Shown here: positions 1-13,316 of the stretch, in pieces | Numbering within the stretch: position 1 is the first letter of the stretch | Layout: the number at the start of each line of letters is the position of its first letter | Assembly: GCA_017607445.1 (NCBI GenBank) | Contig: JAEVHH010000001.1 | Span: forward strand, 6,944,001 to 7,008,000 | Length of the DNA: 64,000 nucleotides | Direction: 5' to 3' | Source of the DNA: Histoplasma ohiense | Lineage: Eukaryota; Ascomycota; Eurotiomycetes; Onygenales; Ajellomycetaceae | The notes under the pieces: generated by a model | Seen by the model: only the letters and a program-made list of their open reading frames with translations | The model's database searches: none | Told to the model about the DNA's origin: nothing | Position numbers and translations under genes: made by a program

Positions 1-1322
1 ATCATCACTGCTGTCCCCAGCCTGGAAAGGACTCTTCAGTGCTATTGTTATTCACAAACCGGTATGCCTGTGTTGGTGGTGGCGGATGGGAACAACAGCG
101 TCGTTGAATGACGATGATGAGAGCAACGAACGACGGGGAGTATAGAAAGATTGGAAATGGCACCATGTTGTGTTTGTAGTGATTGAGCTGTGAAGAGGAA
201 AATGCAATGTTTATTGCATGGATTCTTTCCAGCTTGACCAAAATGAATACAGCGAAATCAACGTAGATGGGCCTGGGGGGGGGCGGGGGTGGGGGGAGAT
301 AATGGGACTCGGGCAATGATTCATCTGGCATGGCGAGCTGGGTGACTTTTTGAGGGTAACTCAGAGATCAATGTGGACGGACGATCTCATCGGCGAATCC
401 CTTTTGGCTCATTGTGATCATGGGCCGGGCCTATTCCCATGTTTTGCTCATTGTGGTTCACAGGACACAGCGACTTCGTCACTTCATCTCGTCCACAGCC
501 TGTCACTACTAGAGGAGCGAGAGGGCAACGGCGCGAAAAACAAAAAACTCCGGACGTTCCCTTGACAGGTAGTGCATTTGCTGCTCTGAAGTTGAGGATA
601 AAAGGGAGGGCATTTTGACGCCAGGGTAATCTGCACTGATCACAACAATGCACGCCAGCAGTGCTGCGTATCGCTGGTGATACGAGATTTGGGATAGAAG
701 GCAATGCTCCATTCATGTCGTTGTATGAAGGAAAGGACCTTTCATCCCCAAAATAGAAACCAAAAAATAGTTCCTCCAAACATCATATTGCGCTCTTGAC
801 TTGAAGAAGCTGGACTTGATAATTGTCCAATCAACTCAAAGCATAAAATTAGGGGTGGATTCAGGAGTGTTTCGGCACAGAGGAAACAGGCGAAACGGAT
901 TTGAGAACGGTTTCAGGTTTCTATTTCGAGCACTTGAAACGAGGGGGGGAGCAACTTGCAGAATTATTCTGCAAGGGATGGCGATGTTTCGAATGGTTCA
1001 CTGGTCCATGGGAAGAATGGGCTAGTTTCATGCTTCAGGGCCCAAAATTAGAAACAACTCTTGAGCCCGAGACTAACCGGCTAGTCCGCTGTGGCTGTAC
1101 GGGGACCATGGAGCTTTGGCCAGCCAAGGTGTGTTCGGCCTTCGAACAGGAGGAAGCTTCGCATTGACCATTGCATGGCGGTGAAGCTGGATGGGATTCT
1201 TTCATTCGAGCATAAACAAAACCCCAATGATAGTGATAACCTTCTCGCCGTCCTAGATGGGAGACACCAAATCCCAGCGGATGGGTAGAGATAAGCTATT
1301 CATGCATTGAAGGTGGCTGGGC

Positions 1323-1358
<36 letters not shown>

Positions 1359-3137
1359 CATGTCATACAGCTCGATGTGCATAGCTGAAGCGCGAAAGAG
1401 GAGTCAGCCAGTGAGGAGATCATCGTAGGATTTTCAGAGAGCCGGGGTAGAATACACATACCGGCTGCTGGCGCCGTGGGATGTTGTTGAAGGCCAATGC
1501 CAGTCTGAGATCCCCAAGTGCGAGCAACATTACTGGCTGATAAATGTCCCCGAAATAACTAGCTATGGGGAAGAGCGCGACAAACTTGAGCTAGGAGGAA
1601 GGGCATCATGCCCATATGCCGTTTATGGGGGGACACAAAAGCGACGCAGCGTTGAGAATCCCAAGCACAGGCAGAGACAGACGGCGTTGGCGTGTTGTCA
1701 ACCACTTACTTGGTGCTGGTCCAGCCGCCGAGATGGAACAACAACCCGTCCCAAGCACGCGCTGGGTGAGTCTCCAAGCACGAACCAGAGAGCGAGGCTT
1801 GGAGTCGCTGTTGCTTATCCTCGACATATCGACATACCCGTGGCACGAGAGGATCCGGCCGACTCGTCAATTGGCCATTACGGGCCTGTCGAGCAGATAT
1901 TTATCCCGTTTTTATCAAAAAAGGGCCAGTATATGCCCAAGCTCTGCGCGGGGGGAAACATCAAGACAGACATATAGCAGGCGTCTATAAAGGTGGATGA
2001 AGGGCTGTGGAATCGAGCCTGAGCAAGTTATAGAAGCTCTGCCGTCCAGAGAACTATGGGAGTTCAAATGCTTGATCATTGCATCTGGCGACCGAATTCC
2101 TTATTCCTGTCCTGAGCCCACTTAACTATCCAAAATTTGAGCCGAACAAGTTTGTGTCAAGCTTCTGTGCATCACCCTCCTTCCAGCGCACCGAACCTCT
2201 GTGACTTGTCCCATTGTTGTGAAGGCAATTCTAGACATCTCAGGGCGGCCCCACAATCGACAGAGTTTCTTCCCGTGCTGTCTGTTTGTTGTTTAGCCTC
2301 CGTCTATTGTTCTTTGCAATTGGTACGTCTCCATGAGCGTGGATGCGACTCCGATCCTCGCCCCGTCTGTGAACCCTTTTGGGGGCTGATAATTGGTGAT
2401 TTACTGCGTAGTGCCTAACTCTCCTATCAAGCCAACCCGATTCCAGCAGAACCTGCTGCGGCTTGGGGGCAACAGCCGTCACCCATCAGTGCCGTCACCA
2501 CAGTCGCCCTGCACGACCGCAAGTGTGATCACTGGCTCCGTGGTCGATTTGCAGGCGTCTACATCCAATCGCTGCGCCGCATCGCCAGTCCGCCGCCGTC
2601 GACCCTGGGCGAAGCTAGGGCTTGCACCACCGCCGTGACTAGGCTCTTTGCATGTTAGCGGTTGCTAAACTTGGCCCCTGAAGCGTGCTACTGAAACCGC
2701 CGAGTTGCTGCTCGGCCTCGCACTGGCCAGATTTACGCGCCGACCCCCAGTTGCATCAAGCAAGCGTCATATCATCTTCACGCCCGTCCCCCCTCCATCG
2801 TCCAAAGGGAGGAGAGCGGCACGCAAGGGCGGAGTACCCTGTTCGGCTTTGGTTGGAAAGTCATTTTTCTCTTCCATTCCTAAAGCCGTCGCATGCAGCG
2901 AGTTTATGTGTGTTTGCTACACTCGGCCTCCCTCCAGCAGTCTGTTATTAAAGCTCGCTGCCGCCCACCTACTTTACCTCTTCCCTTCTGCGGTCTCGCT
3001 CCCCAAGGCTTCTTGACCTCCCAACCCTCTGGTGTGGCCCTTGATTTGTACTCTCTTCGTGCCCGAGACATTCACTTGTTGTATCGGCCGTCTACTCTCT
3101 TCATTGCGGATAGTCAGTTACAATCATTGCCGTCACC
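1..3137. other. Intergenic region and leader of the 3138 gene
   Basis: I see no convincing gene in the first 3.1 kb. ORFs on both strands are short, overlap each other and lack family signatures. A run of 33 T lies at 1326-1358. From about 2685 to 3137 the plus strand is rich in C and T, which is typical of a fungal core promoter and 5' leader just before the ATG at 3138. A gene reaching in from the left edge cannot be excluded. Confidence 0.5.
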
Positions 3138-3800
3138 ATGCCTCCTTCTTCGAAGCCCACACTGCCTCCCATCTCTACTTCAAAGTCTCCAACTTTCCCC
3201 TCTGAACTTCACCAGAGTCCCGTGCTACTCATGGGGAAGTTGGAAGGTATCAAGCAGGAGGATTCTCTGCAGAAAACACCCATCACACCCCCTGTGGCAT
3301 ATGCAGACTTCCTCAAGTCAGTCACTCCTGTCTTGACTAGCCCGATGAGAACTGGTTCGTCCGTCCTATCCGAGAGGAGCTCGGGACATCCCTCCCCAAC
3401 CACTCAGCCTTCAACTGCTAGCAGCACATTCTTCTGTTCCTGCGATAGCCATAAGCCGCACAAATCACCCGCTGCTTCCATTCCCCCACCATCCCCTTTT
3501 GCACACCCAAGATCCGCCAGGACTCCCAAATCGTTGCGCGCGCTCAGGATACCACCGTCCCCCAGCATGCGCTCACCCATGAGTGCAACATCTCCCAAGA
3601 GTGCATCGTGCACATCAGCGCGGTCTCAGTTTTCTCCGTCAGACTGGTGCGGCTCGCCAGGCGCTCGCTACTTCGATCCTCCTCGAAGCGCATCTGGACG
3701 ATCTGTTTGCGTTCGACATGTTGTCACCCGCACAGTAACCTACAAACGCACCCCACTGGATCCAGCGCCAAAAGGCAAGCGAAGGAAAACAAGTGAATAA
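3138..3800 (+). CDS. Conserved proline/serine-rich protein of unknown function
   Basis: Single-exon ORF of 220 residues starting at the first ATG after a pyrimidine-rich leader. The protein is low in complexity, rich in Pro, Ser and Thr, and has no membrane segment or signal peptide. Three blocks look conserved in the way I recall for an unnamed Pezizomycotina family: an N-terminal LPPIS segment, a KLEGIKQEDS...TPITPPVAY block at about residues 34-55, and a C-terminal VVTRTVTYKRTPLDP block followed by a basic KGKRRK tail (about 192-220) that could be a nuclear localisation signal. Several SP and TP pairs could be proline-directed kinase sites. The ATG context (gtcaccATGcc) is good. No enzymatic role can be proposed. 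Family recognition is from memory; the nuclear role is inference. Confidence 0.75.
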   Translation: MPPSSKPTLPPISTSKSPTFPSELHQSPVLLMGKLEGIKQEDSLQKTPITPPVAYADFLKSVTPVLTSPMRTGSSVLSERSSGHPSPTTQPSTASSTFFCSCDSHKPHKSPAASIPPPSPFAHPRSARTPKSLRALRIPPSPSMRSPMSATSPKSASCTSARSQFSPSDWCGSPGARYFDPPRSASGRSVCVRHVVTRTVTYKRTPLDPAPKGKRRKTSE

Positions 3801-6800
3801 ATTAGTCGGAGCGAAACAGAATTATTGTTTACTCATTCCATATTCTTCCTTGCTCGACAGCACTTAACATCCCTCTATAAACATTACTCGAACACCAAAC
3901 CACCCACATATCCCCTCCCAACCTATCATTCTACCTCGCCATCATACCTCCGACCGGTTCTCCTTGAAGTCAGCATATTTTTGCTATGCAATAACGCTAT
4001 TGTCGCGCGTCCTCAGTGTATTAATCACACTACACCACAGGCACAAAGGAGTGCCTCGCGCGTATCACACACCGACATTGATCCGATCAGAAACTAACTA
4101 CCCGACAGCCATGCGCATCCTCATCACCCTCACTCCGGATGTTTTCGTCCCAATATGACGAGCTTTCTCTCCCCCACCAGTTCTCTCTATATTCCAGGCA
4201 GGATTTACCCTGGACTTGCATAACCATCCTTCTTTACCTTAACTTTTCTTTGCTGCTTTCTGCACTAACACCAGGAGTTTTGGATTATATGTATATATAT
4301 ATATATATATACATATATGGCCCGGTGTTCTGGTTTTGGTGTGGGATATGATATGATTTCTTTTCGATGAGGTGTTGGGTTGGGCTCCAGGTTGTTGGAT
4401 TTCTACCATTATTACCATATTCTAAGATGCAGCCACAGCAGAGGGACGTGCTTGTATCTATGTGATATTTTGATCTCTCTCCACGACGCTACTTTTGTTC
4501 GTCTGTCCTGCACCACTCTAGTTTCCTTTTGTATTGAATTTTTTGCCTGCTACCGTCATGTCATGACCTCATTAGCCGGGGGGGATATAGCTTTGCATAT
4601 TTACGTACATATACCTAGGTTTTCTTGTTTTCTTGTTTTCCTTTGCTTTTATCAATTTACACCGTATATAAATACAGCTCCTGTTTTCTGGCGTGGAAGG
4701 CACCACTGCTGGCCTGAAATAATGTATCTACTGGAGAATGTATCTGCTTCTCTACCTTTATAATGATAATGATCAAACCATTAGCTATATAGAACCCGGT
4801 AACACGAAACCGCAGCAAAGGCAGGCATGAAAACATTCAAACCGATAAACAACTATTCCTCATACAAAAATAGGAAGCCTATATCTGTGTCACCCACAAA
4901 ACACCTGTCAACCACACAGGCGCAAAGGCAAAGCGTCCACAACCAACGGTGAGAATAGTCCATATCATGCTATCGATTCCCCCCAATGATTGATTGGCTA
5001 GTATGGCCACCAGCAAACAAAAAAAAGGCAATCTCCACCCGCTAGAGTTTGTAATACATTCTTATTCGCCAGACGTTGGGTTTTAGCCCTAATTTCTGCG
5101 TTACGCACTACGTACTGCGGATGTTGGAAAAGTATCTTTCATGCACACGTCGAGGCCATGACGAATGGGCGAACCGGTTCATCTCTCCGTAGCGTGAGAT
5201 CTGCATTTCGTTGGCTTTTGGGCAGGGAACCGGATTCGCGGTGTCGTTGGTGTTTCTCACTTTGGGGGTTGCACAGGAGCAAGCAATGCATTTTGGTCGG
5301 CGCTTAAAATAGCATCCAGTAGAAAATCAAAAATCGACAGCCCATTTTGATCTGCGGATTTTTTCAATTCAAGTTCCTTTTTGCCTTTCCTTCCCCCTCC
5401 ACCCCCCCAACAGAGAAGAAAGGTTATTATTCCACAGTGGACTTTCGTTGAATGTGTAACAGTTGCTCCAACACTACCTCTCTGCCATGCGTTATTATTA
5501 TTGGTTATTGCTGGTAGCTATATAAACTGTGATTGAAGAGGGTTCAATACATGTCAAACGATTCGGCCTTGAAACAACGGGAAATAATAAGAGTAGTGGG
5601 GGAACCATGGATATATATATTTATATGTATCACCTCAGCGCCCAGCAGGCGAGAGGAACAATCATGGGGAGAGATGCTTTTGTTCTCAACCGTGGGTTTA
5701 CTGGGATAATGGCGTTTATCACTCGCCTCGTGATATTTTTTTCTTTTTTTCCCTCTGTGTTTGGTGGGGGGAGGAGGGAAAGAAGATAGCGAGCGCTTGG
5801 GGATTGTATAGGCATACGCTCTTCTGTTTTTTTTAATATATTCCCTCCTTTACGTCTTTCCTCCCAACGGATGCAGAGGGGGCCAGAAATAAGAAGCAGC
5901 TAGGCGGAACATTATTGCAAAAATTAAACCAGCCCACACAGGGGCTTCATATTCACAAGTGTTGGCTATTCTTAATCACGGTCCTGATCGAATCCCCAAT
6001 CCCCATAACAATGGCTGGCATACATACAACATCACTGAAGCTAAAGTAGAGCAGTCGATATTGATCTTAACATCATTTAATAATTGTATGTGCTGAGGTG
6101 CGGAATATGTAAGTCCTTGCAAACACTAGATAGAAACAGAGCAGCTCTCCCTGCCATGTACTGTGTATGCATAGACATTGCAATTTAACCGAGCACCTGA
6201 GTTAACCCTTTTTAAAACAACTTGTTGAAAAGACGTTTGTAATTTAAATGTAGCCTTCATAACATCCTAGTTAGTGTGAGTTGCTGGGTAAACATACGCC
6301 GTAAGTTATCAAAGCGTAAGATGATGTTGAGTAACTTGATTCTAAAGGAAACACATTTCAGGGTCCTGTGACTCCTGTCACCATATCGATGGTTTTCCTG
6401 CTAAACGACATCAACCTGGGCGAATAGAAACTGGTTATATCAGGAGGGCATCGCAGGATCTTCATATTTTCGAGTTCCCAAACTCTCAATGGTATCAGCG
6501 TATTATCGCCATTTCTATACCGTAAGGGCTAGAATATTATCTGGCTGCGCCGTTTGTTTCGCAGAGGTATCCCAACATCGGACAGAAGAAATAAAACCTA
6601 AGCAAAATTTCCGGGTTTGTCAGCTCACAAGTTGCCATTCGAACGATGTCATACAAGACGGTCACCGGAATCCGACGGGTGTTATTAGCACAGGGTGTTC
6701 CTCGATTGAATCATGTTCCCAAGCTCAGCGGCAAATATATCCAAAGAGGACCTCATGATGTTCAGAACAACAGTACGGAGATGAGGATGGTAAGTTCAAG

Positions 6801-7339
6801 ACAGGAAGTTTGCTGGAATCTTGGAAACCCGCGGCTGCTCGCGCAGTGTGGGGTGTCGGTCTAATTTTAGGTGACGATGCCACGGAATCCAGTTTCTAGA
6901 GTTCCAATCGCATTGGTTGAAACGCAGTCCGAAGCATGCAGGCTTCCAGAAGCGCTGAATGGAAGTTGTTTCAGACAACAATAGCAATGGACTGGCGCAG
7001 TGTCGGTTCTGGCCACTAACGACTAGCTGCCGCGAGGGAGGGGAAACATTAATGAGCAGGATTAGCGTGGGCTTGTCACTGTTGTCCGTCGTGGAAATCC
7101 TCGCTGTCGCCTGGTATTTGTTTGAGGCTGTGAAGGCTCTGTCCCGTGATTTTCCTTTTCTTCCGCTTCGGCAGACCAGCGGGCTGTGAGGAGCAATTAG
7201 CATTTTTGTCCAAAGGACGTGGAGGTTTCGCGCGTTCTGTTTTCTGCTTAGTTACTCGCTGATTCTTGTCCCCTTTCTTTGCCCTTCCTGTCCCTCCCTT
7301 TTCTTTTTTTTTTGCCTGCTTGGTTGGAGGGGTAAAATC
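3801..7339. other. Intergenic region with a TA microsatellite
   Basis: No supported gene. The first part is AT-rich and probably holds the 3' UTR of the 3138 gene. An alternating TA tract lies at about 4285-4318 and a smaller one at 5612-5625. Several ORFs of 60-150 codons occur on both strands at 6.5-7.5 kb, but they overlap one another and show no protein-like composition. Positions 7230-7339 are pyrimidine-rich and likely form the leader of the gene starting at 7340. Confidence 0.5.
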
Positions 7340-8509
7340 ATGGCACAGCCATTTGCTCCGCCCAGCGATTCTGCCGCGTTGGAGACTCCCCGCGTGCCAT
7401 CTCGATTGCTCTCCATAACTGCGCTGGCACGGTTCGAATTTGAGGCCGGCAAGGGTAATGAGGGAACCAAGATTTTGATGGTGGAATGGGAGGATGATGA
7501 CCTCACAAGGTCTACAGGAACCTGGCATGTGTCCTGGGATGGCAAGCAAACGGTCCTACCTGCAGATGAACAAACGTCGGATCATATCCGGCGATGCTAT
7601 TTCTTACTTTCTCCCGGCACCACCATTCCTCCTGTCGTCACTTTGGCCTACGAGCCACCGCCAAGCTCTGCTGCAACGGTTAAAAAACCCGATTCCGTCC
7701 AGGTGAACCCGCTACCTGCCATTTTCCCACCTGAGCTAGGAGCTACGGCGAGAGCTGCGGGCAAGAAAGGAGTGCTTCACACAATATGGGCTAAGAAGAG
7801 GCTGCAGGCTCTAGAGAAGGAGATCAAAGAGGAATCAAAGTATAACCTCGAGGGCGTGGCTCTGGAGATGGCCCTTCAAGAAAAAGAGTGGATAGAAACA
7901 AACTTCGGCGTTGGGTCACGTCTACCGCCCCTCCAAACAACAAATGTGTCGTCCCTGAATTCTGTACCTCTTAGTCCTACTACCCCTCTATCTCCTGGCG
8001 GTGGGAGAAAGCTCACTGAAAAATTGAAGGGCTTAAAATTGGGAACGAGTGAGAAGGATCTTACCCGGAAACCTCCACCAGGTAACGCCAGTCGTCTTCT
8101 CTGGATGCTTCGGCGTCGAGATCTCCTTGACATGCTGACCCCTTCCAATTTTTATTTAGCAAACCAAGCTGAATATTCAGCGTCCCATCCTCTGTCTCCA
8201 GAAGGCCCGGATGTGGCGATATCGTCGTTCAACTCATTTCGCCATACCCCCATCTCGGATCCCACGAAATATCCCATTCGAAACGCCATAGCCCACCTCC
8301 CCCCTGCTTCTATAAAAGCGCAGCAGGAACAACATATATCAGAAGGGGGATTTACCAGACTAACATCCCCAAAAATTGATCAGAACACGGATGACGGATT
8401 ATTCGCGAAAGCTCTCAGTCCACGTTCTCCAGATATCCCACGAAGCCCATTTTCATTCTCCCCTGAAGAAACCATTCCCTACGCGAGGAATAAACTAAAC
8501 GAATTATGA
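7340..8509 (+). CDS. Conserved hypothetical protein, one probable intron
   Basis: The ORF is open for 389 codons, but 8082-8159 has all the marks of an intron: donor GTAACG, branch site GCTGACC near 8134 and acceptor TTTAG. It is 78 bp long (26 codons) with no stop, so it hides in the ORF; removing it gives 363 residues. The N-terminal part (about residues 20-115) is the best conserved, with KILMVEWEDDD and VLPADEQ segments. A second block at about 133-195 has NPLPAIFPPELGA, then GVLHTIWAKKRL, then a helical, charged stretch. The C-terminal half is Ser/Pro-rich and looks disordered. I recognise it as a conserved fungal protein without a known function. It has no membrane segment. It is convergent with shr3 about 1 kb downstream. 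Confidence 0.82.
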   Translation: MAQPFAPPSDSAALETPRVPSRLLSITALARFEFEAGKGNEGTKILMVEWEDDDLTRSTGTWHVSWDGKQTVLPADEQTSDHIRRCYFLLSPGTTIPPVVTLAYEPPPSSAATVKKPDSVQVNPLPAIFPPELGATARAAGKKGVLHTIWAKKRLQALEKEIKEESKYNLEGVALEMALQEKEWIETNFGVGSRLPPLQTTNVSSLNSVPLSPTTPLSPGGGRKLTEKLKGLKLGTSEKDLTRKPPPGNASRLLWMLRRRDLLDMLTPSNFYLANQAEYSASHPLSPEGPDVAISSFNSFRHTPISDPTKYPIRNAIAHLPPASIKAQQEQHISEGGFTRLTSPKIDQNTDDGLFAKALSPRSPDIPRSPFSFSPEETIPYARNKLNEL

Positions 8510-9535
8510 AAATTAAGTGTTTGTTCGATTTTACAACAAAGCAAAACATAACATAACAAAATAAAACAAAATGGGATGTCACAGTACTCCTACGTACTTC
8601 CAACAATACCTTTATCCGAAATGGAATAACAAAAGCGATTAACAATTTTTTCAAGATCCGAAAACCTGGGAAAAATTGGCAACCATACATCCACACACAT
8701 GTACAAGCCCTTCTTTACTGCTTGCAGCCGTTCGCCTAACCTTTTTCCTGACTACATAGATGAAACCCTTACGTCTTTAAGACTTACCCTTTCCCCGAAT
8801 GGCACGTTCACCGCAAATTTAATTTATCATCATCATTATTACCTCAGCTATCAGCTTTCAACGCCATCGGTATATCTCTTGTTTTCGCCTTCAGCATGTG
8901 CCTGTTGAAATTACTGGGAGGGCTATTCATTGAGTTATTTTTTTTTTTTTTAACTATTTAGCCAATCGCCGCGATGCGCTTTTAGGTTTTTTTTCTTTTT
9001 TTTTTTTTTTTTCTTTTGTTGGAATATAACGGGTATTAATTATTTACCCATCTACAATGTATGTCCATCAACACTCTATCAATTCATTTTATATTCTAAT
9101 TCTTCGATTGCTGGGTTGAGGAATGGCCCAACGCCAAGTCCACGGGTATTTCAATTGCTTTTCCTAAACATTAGATAATTGCTATGGCCCGAATCGATGG
9201 GTATGGCAATGGCAGTAGGGCAGCAGTAGGGAAAATATGGAAGGTTTGCAAAAGAGCCCCAAGTTCAGCTTTTTGGCTTATCTTAATCCATATGTAGAAA
9301 AAAAAAAAAATCGCTCCGGTAAAGAATATCCATAAGGGAATCCAAAATAATAAGCGTAATAAGCGTTCACAGAAATTTCAATGATTTCCTGAAAGAAAAA
9401 AAGAAAAAAAAAAGTCAATTGAACATAATTGAGAGAAAAAAAAAAAAAAGGAAAAAGGAGAGGAAAACAGAGCTACTCGCAGTTAACCAGCAACTAACCA
9501 CCACTTCGCCCCCGTTGAATAAATAATGAGCAAAA
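8510..9535. other. Convergent intergenic region with homopolymer tracts
   Basis: This is the space between the 3' ends of the 7340 gene (+) and shr3 (-). It contains T-rich tracts at about 8937-8951 and 8985-9013, and A-rich tracts at about 9299-9311 and 9437-9450. No coding signal was seen; both 3' UTRs should lie here. Confidence 0.55.
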
Positions 9536-10354
9536 TCACTGCTTCTTCTTTGACGACGCACTGCTATTCTGCCTCGCGACCTTGGGAGCGTCCTTCTTCG
9601 CCTCGTTCTCCTTGCTCAGGGCGTCCGCTTCCTGCTGCTCCTTGCGCTCCGCATACCATTGCCCAGCTTGCAAGACCAAAACACCTATCAAAACCAGCGC
9701 CAGAATGGTGTTACTTGCCGCCATGACCTTCAAGCTATCTTCACGACCGAGCACCTGATCCGACTCATCCTCCGGGTCCGGGACACCATAGTTACCCGAC
9801 GAGACAATACGCAGGCCCTTGACGACATTGGCGATATAAACGATGACGCCGCACATGTAGAGGACGAGGCTCGCGCCGTCGAAGAGCATGTTGGATTCAG
9901 AGGGTTTGTAGAGTTTCCTGATGAGAGCGGCTAGGCCGAGGAACATGACGATGTGCAGGATGCGCGGGATGAGAGGCGGGGAGGCGTGCATGAATTTCAG
10001 GTGGCTTTCTAGGAATGCGTAGTAATCGCTGGGCGTGGGTTTGGTCGACCATAAGATCGGGTAGTCGTAGGGAAACATGGAGAATATTATCCCGAGGAAG
10101 AAGGAGGTGGCTGTTTTGTAATAATAACAATAACGATGATAAAATTAATCAGCGATCGTGAGATGATTCATTTGTTTGATGTTGATTCTTATCATCATTC
10201 AAGTGTAACTCGGCTGCACCTGATTTTGTGATGCCAATTGCAGTTTGCGAGCCACGCTCACAATGTGCGCTGATCCAAACTGAGATGAGTGGGTTTCCCG
10301 GGACTTACGGCAAACAATAAGGAAGGTCACAAAGGACCCAGCATTCGAAGTCAT
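9536..10354 (-). CDS. shr3: Shr3-type ER membrane chaperone for amino acid permeases
   Basis: Two exons, complement(9536..10110, 10309..10354), give 206 residues. The first exon (46 bp, 15 codons plus one base) ends at a GTAAGT donor; the acceptor is AACAG before 10110, and the phases match. Splicing restores the N-terminal hydrophobic segment just before the family motif FPYDYPILW at about residues 28-36. Four membrane segments are visible at about 8-28, 65-83, 96-115 and 149-168, followed by a charged Lys/Glu/Ala-rich cytosolic tail ending in KKKQ, which resembles an ER-retrieval signal. Shr3 proteins sit in the ER and keep amino acid permeases soluble for COPII packaging. Four-helix topology and length fit the family. 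The single-exon reading that starts at 10078 would lose the first helix, so I reject it. Confidence 0.93.
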
Positions 10355-11664
10355 GTTTGTATTAGGTCAGGGCAATAGATACATATATTTATCTCAAATC
10401 GATGCGCATGGAAGTCAAAGCTGACTCAATTGGATTTCTAGGCGGCACTGAATATTATTCCTTGGTAGAGGACGCATGTACTGACGTTAAATCAAAGTTC
10501 TAACAAAGACGAAAGTTAGGATTCTGTTCTTGAGTGAATGCACCATGTAGTATTTTCCTTGAAGCATAACTTGAGACGAGGCTATTCACGGTGCAAGAAC
10601 AAGGAAGCTTACCGATGTCCATGTACATGTACGTTGGTCGGTTAGTTTGCGACTAATGCCGTTGCGGAATCGTCGTCACCCTTCATATGCTCAGGATGAT
10701 TAGATGATATGTAGGCTGCAATTAGTGGCAAAGCAGAATGTTGCCCATGGAAATATTGAGGCAGCATCTAGGATACGTGGTCAGTATAGTCGCTCATCAA
10801 TCTGAAGTTTCTTGAAGACGTTGAAATGCGTAGACGTTATTTCCGACAAATCTCTAGCGTTGCGACGTCAGATCATCTTCAATTGGGTTAGTTAATTGAC
10901 TAGTTGACTAACTAGTTTAAGGGTTGATTACTATTATATTAAGTAAGCCCTTAGGTCTTGGCGCGGCGACTCAAAAGGGCTCCGGCAGGGGTATACGACC
11001 ACATGCAATCCAAACCCTCTGACAGGAACAAGTTCTTCGCGCGATGCAGCGTTCGCTCTAAGGAGGAGTCCAGGCATGAAGAAAAATCAAGAGATAGAAT
11101 GTTTTCAAAGGGAAAATTGAGACGTTTACGCCCCTTCAGGGCAAACATTAAGACACGGACCTATTCAGCAGATTGGCGCAATGAAGACAGAAGAAATTCA
11201 TCAGGGTAGCCAAGGAACATGAACAAGTTGGCCCTTCAGTCCTGGTGCAGAACCGTAAGATTGCTACTCTGCCTACGACTACATGTTTGTATTTCGCATT
11301 TTGATGACAAAATGCGCTTCTAGCTAACTAACATTCTGCGAGGATAATTCATGACACCATTACCCGCAAATCGTAATCAAACTGTTTTGCCGAAGAGAAG
11401 ATATCGCACTGTATGGATCAGAGTACGCACCTCACCTATACAGTGGTGGGTCGGTGCATGAAACTTGGAAAATAAGCTTAAATTTAAAGATAAAAACCAA
11501 ACTCTAATTGAGTGTTATTATTGCTGAAAACATAGGGATGTTGTTGGTTATTACGCTTCAAAGGACTGAGCATAGGATACAAGCACATACACTCTGTACA
11601 ATTGGACTTTGAAGAAAAGGAAGTAACTTTACTCATCAGTGAAGGCAGCCTCAAACATTCAGGC
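10355..11664. other. Intergenic region upstream of shr3
   Basis: No supported gene. Opposed overlapping ORFs at 10951-11209 have no family resemblance. The part nearest 10354 should hold the shr3 promoter, and the part nearest 11665 the 3' UTR of the tyrosinase gene. Confidence 0.5.
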
Positions 11665-13280
11665 TTAACGAGTGAAAACCTTCTGCATCGAGGGATACAC
11701 TGACACCTTCAAGACATCAGCCAGCACCGGCTTCTGATTCTTATTCGTCCCGTACCGCAGGTTCTTTATAGGCCTGGGATCTCTCTTTTTGAACCAAGCC
11801 ACGTGAACGAAATCAATGCTGACCTCGAATCCTTCACCTTGATCATGCACCATGATTGCGGCCTGAGGGTGTTTCAATTTGCCATCGAGGCTGACTCTCT
11901 CCTCTGGACCCCATTTGCCTCCCAAGTTGGTGTTAAATACGATCTGGCCCTCTGCACGACGGAAGGAGATCAAGAACAAGGTATCGTTTCCATTCTTGAA
12001 GGTCACCTGGGTGTTGTCGATGGTATCTGTCTGAATCTGGTTCAAGTCCACTGAGGTAGAGTCGAGAATTATCACACCGTCAGCCGTGAGGTCGGATTTA
12101 AGGTCGAGCGAGCTGTTCAGATGGAGCCCTGCTGATGGAGGAGCAGGACTAAAAAGAGGGTTAGTGAAAAGCATTCATGAGAATTAGCTTCGAGTGGGAA
12201 GCTTACGGGTTGGTTGGTGGCGGCGCTGGTTTCTTCTTCAGCTTTGGATCGAGAGCCCCATCAGGGCCACCTGCAAGTGATGGAATATCGCGGAAGCCTT
12301 TAAATCCGGATAGTATGGTTGCATCTTTGTGGTGCTGGGCGGTATTGAAGGAGCCAAGAACTTCAAGCTCAATTTTTTCCATCTCGAACCTGCCCAGTTC
12401 CCTTCCACGCTGTTCGCTGGTTAGTGTTTGCTTCGAAAGTGTGGGAATTGTAGGGACATACCTGGTAAAGTCTCCAGTACAAATTTTTCTGGAGAAATTT
12501 GGTAACAGCAGCTTCGTCCAAAGATGCCAAGATCCCCCTCTTAACACATTGCACAAGAACATATGTAATCGAGAGATAAGAGGTGGCCTTCGAATCGGTT
12601 GCTTCTACGGAAGTACAGTTACTGCAGACTTCCTTCCCATCGACAATCGACGGGAAGCTGAAATTGTAAACCTCAGTAACATAGTCACTTTCTGGGGTTC
12701 TGGGCTTCCCATCGCCTGGAGCTAGATATATTTTGATAGTGAAGGGGTTTCCACCCAATGCATACCTGTATACCATTAGCTCAAGATCAACCAAAGGATA
12801 GGCTAAGGTAGTGTGCACTTACTTCTTGTATCGGACGCTAAATGCAAAGTCGTTTGATTTAACTCCATCATCTGTCTTGTCGCCGAGGGCAGGGTTCTTC
12901 AGCAATTCAGTTCGTGAAGCTCCATACTTTTCGTTGATTATTTTCCTGATATCAGTCACATGTAGGTCCCTGTTATACGCCCCTCCGGCATTGTATTTCG
13001 CGTCCCATGTTTGCAACTCGGGATACGTATAGCCAAAGTTCAAAACGTCTCTAGCACCCTCAGGGGTCCAGCAAGTGCCCTTTGTGTCCGTATGGAAGGG
13101 ACGAAGTTTCGTCTGCGGCGTGATGGTATCTGCAAGTCCAATGGCCTCTTGAAAGAAAGTGTTCTTGTCTGCAGTTTCGAACCATTTGTCTGGATTCAAA
13201 GCCTGCCAGATGGCCCACATCCGATCAATGTTGCTTCAGATGCTGTTAGTTACTAATTGGCACGTTATCGAACTGGGAAA

Positions 13281-13316
<36 letters not shown>

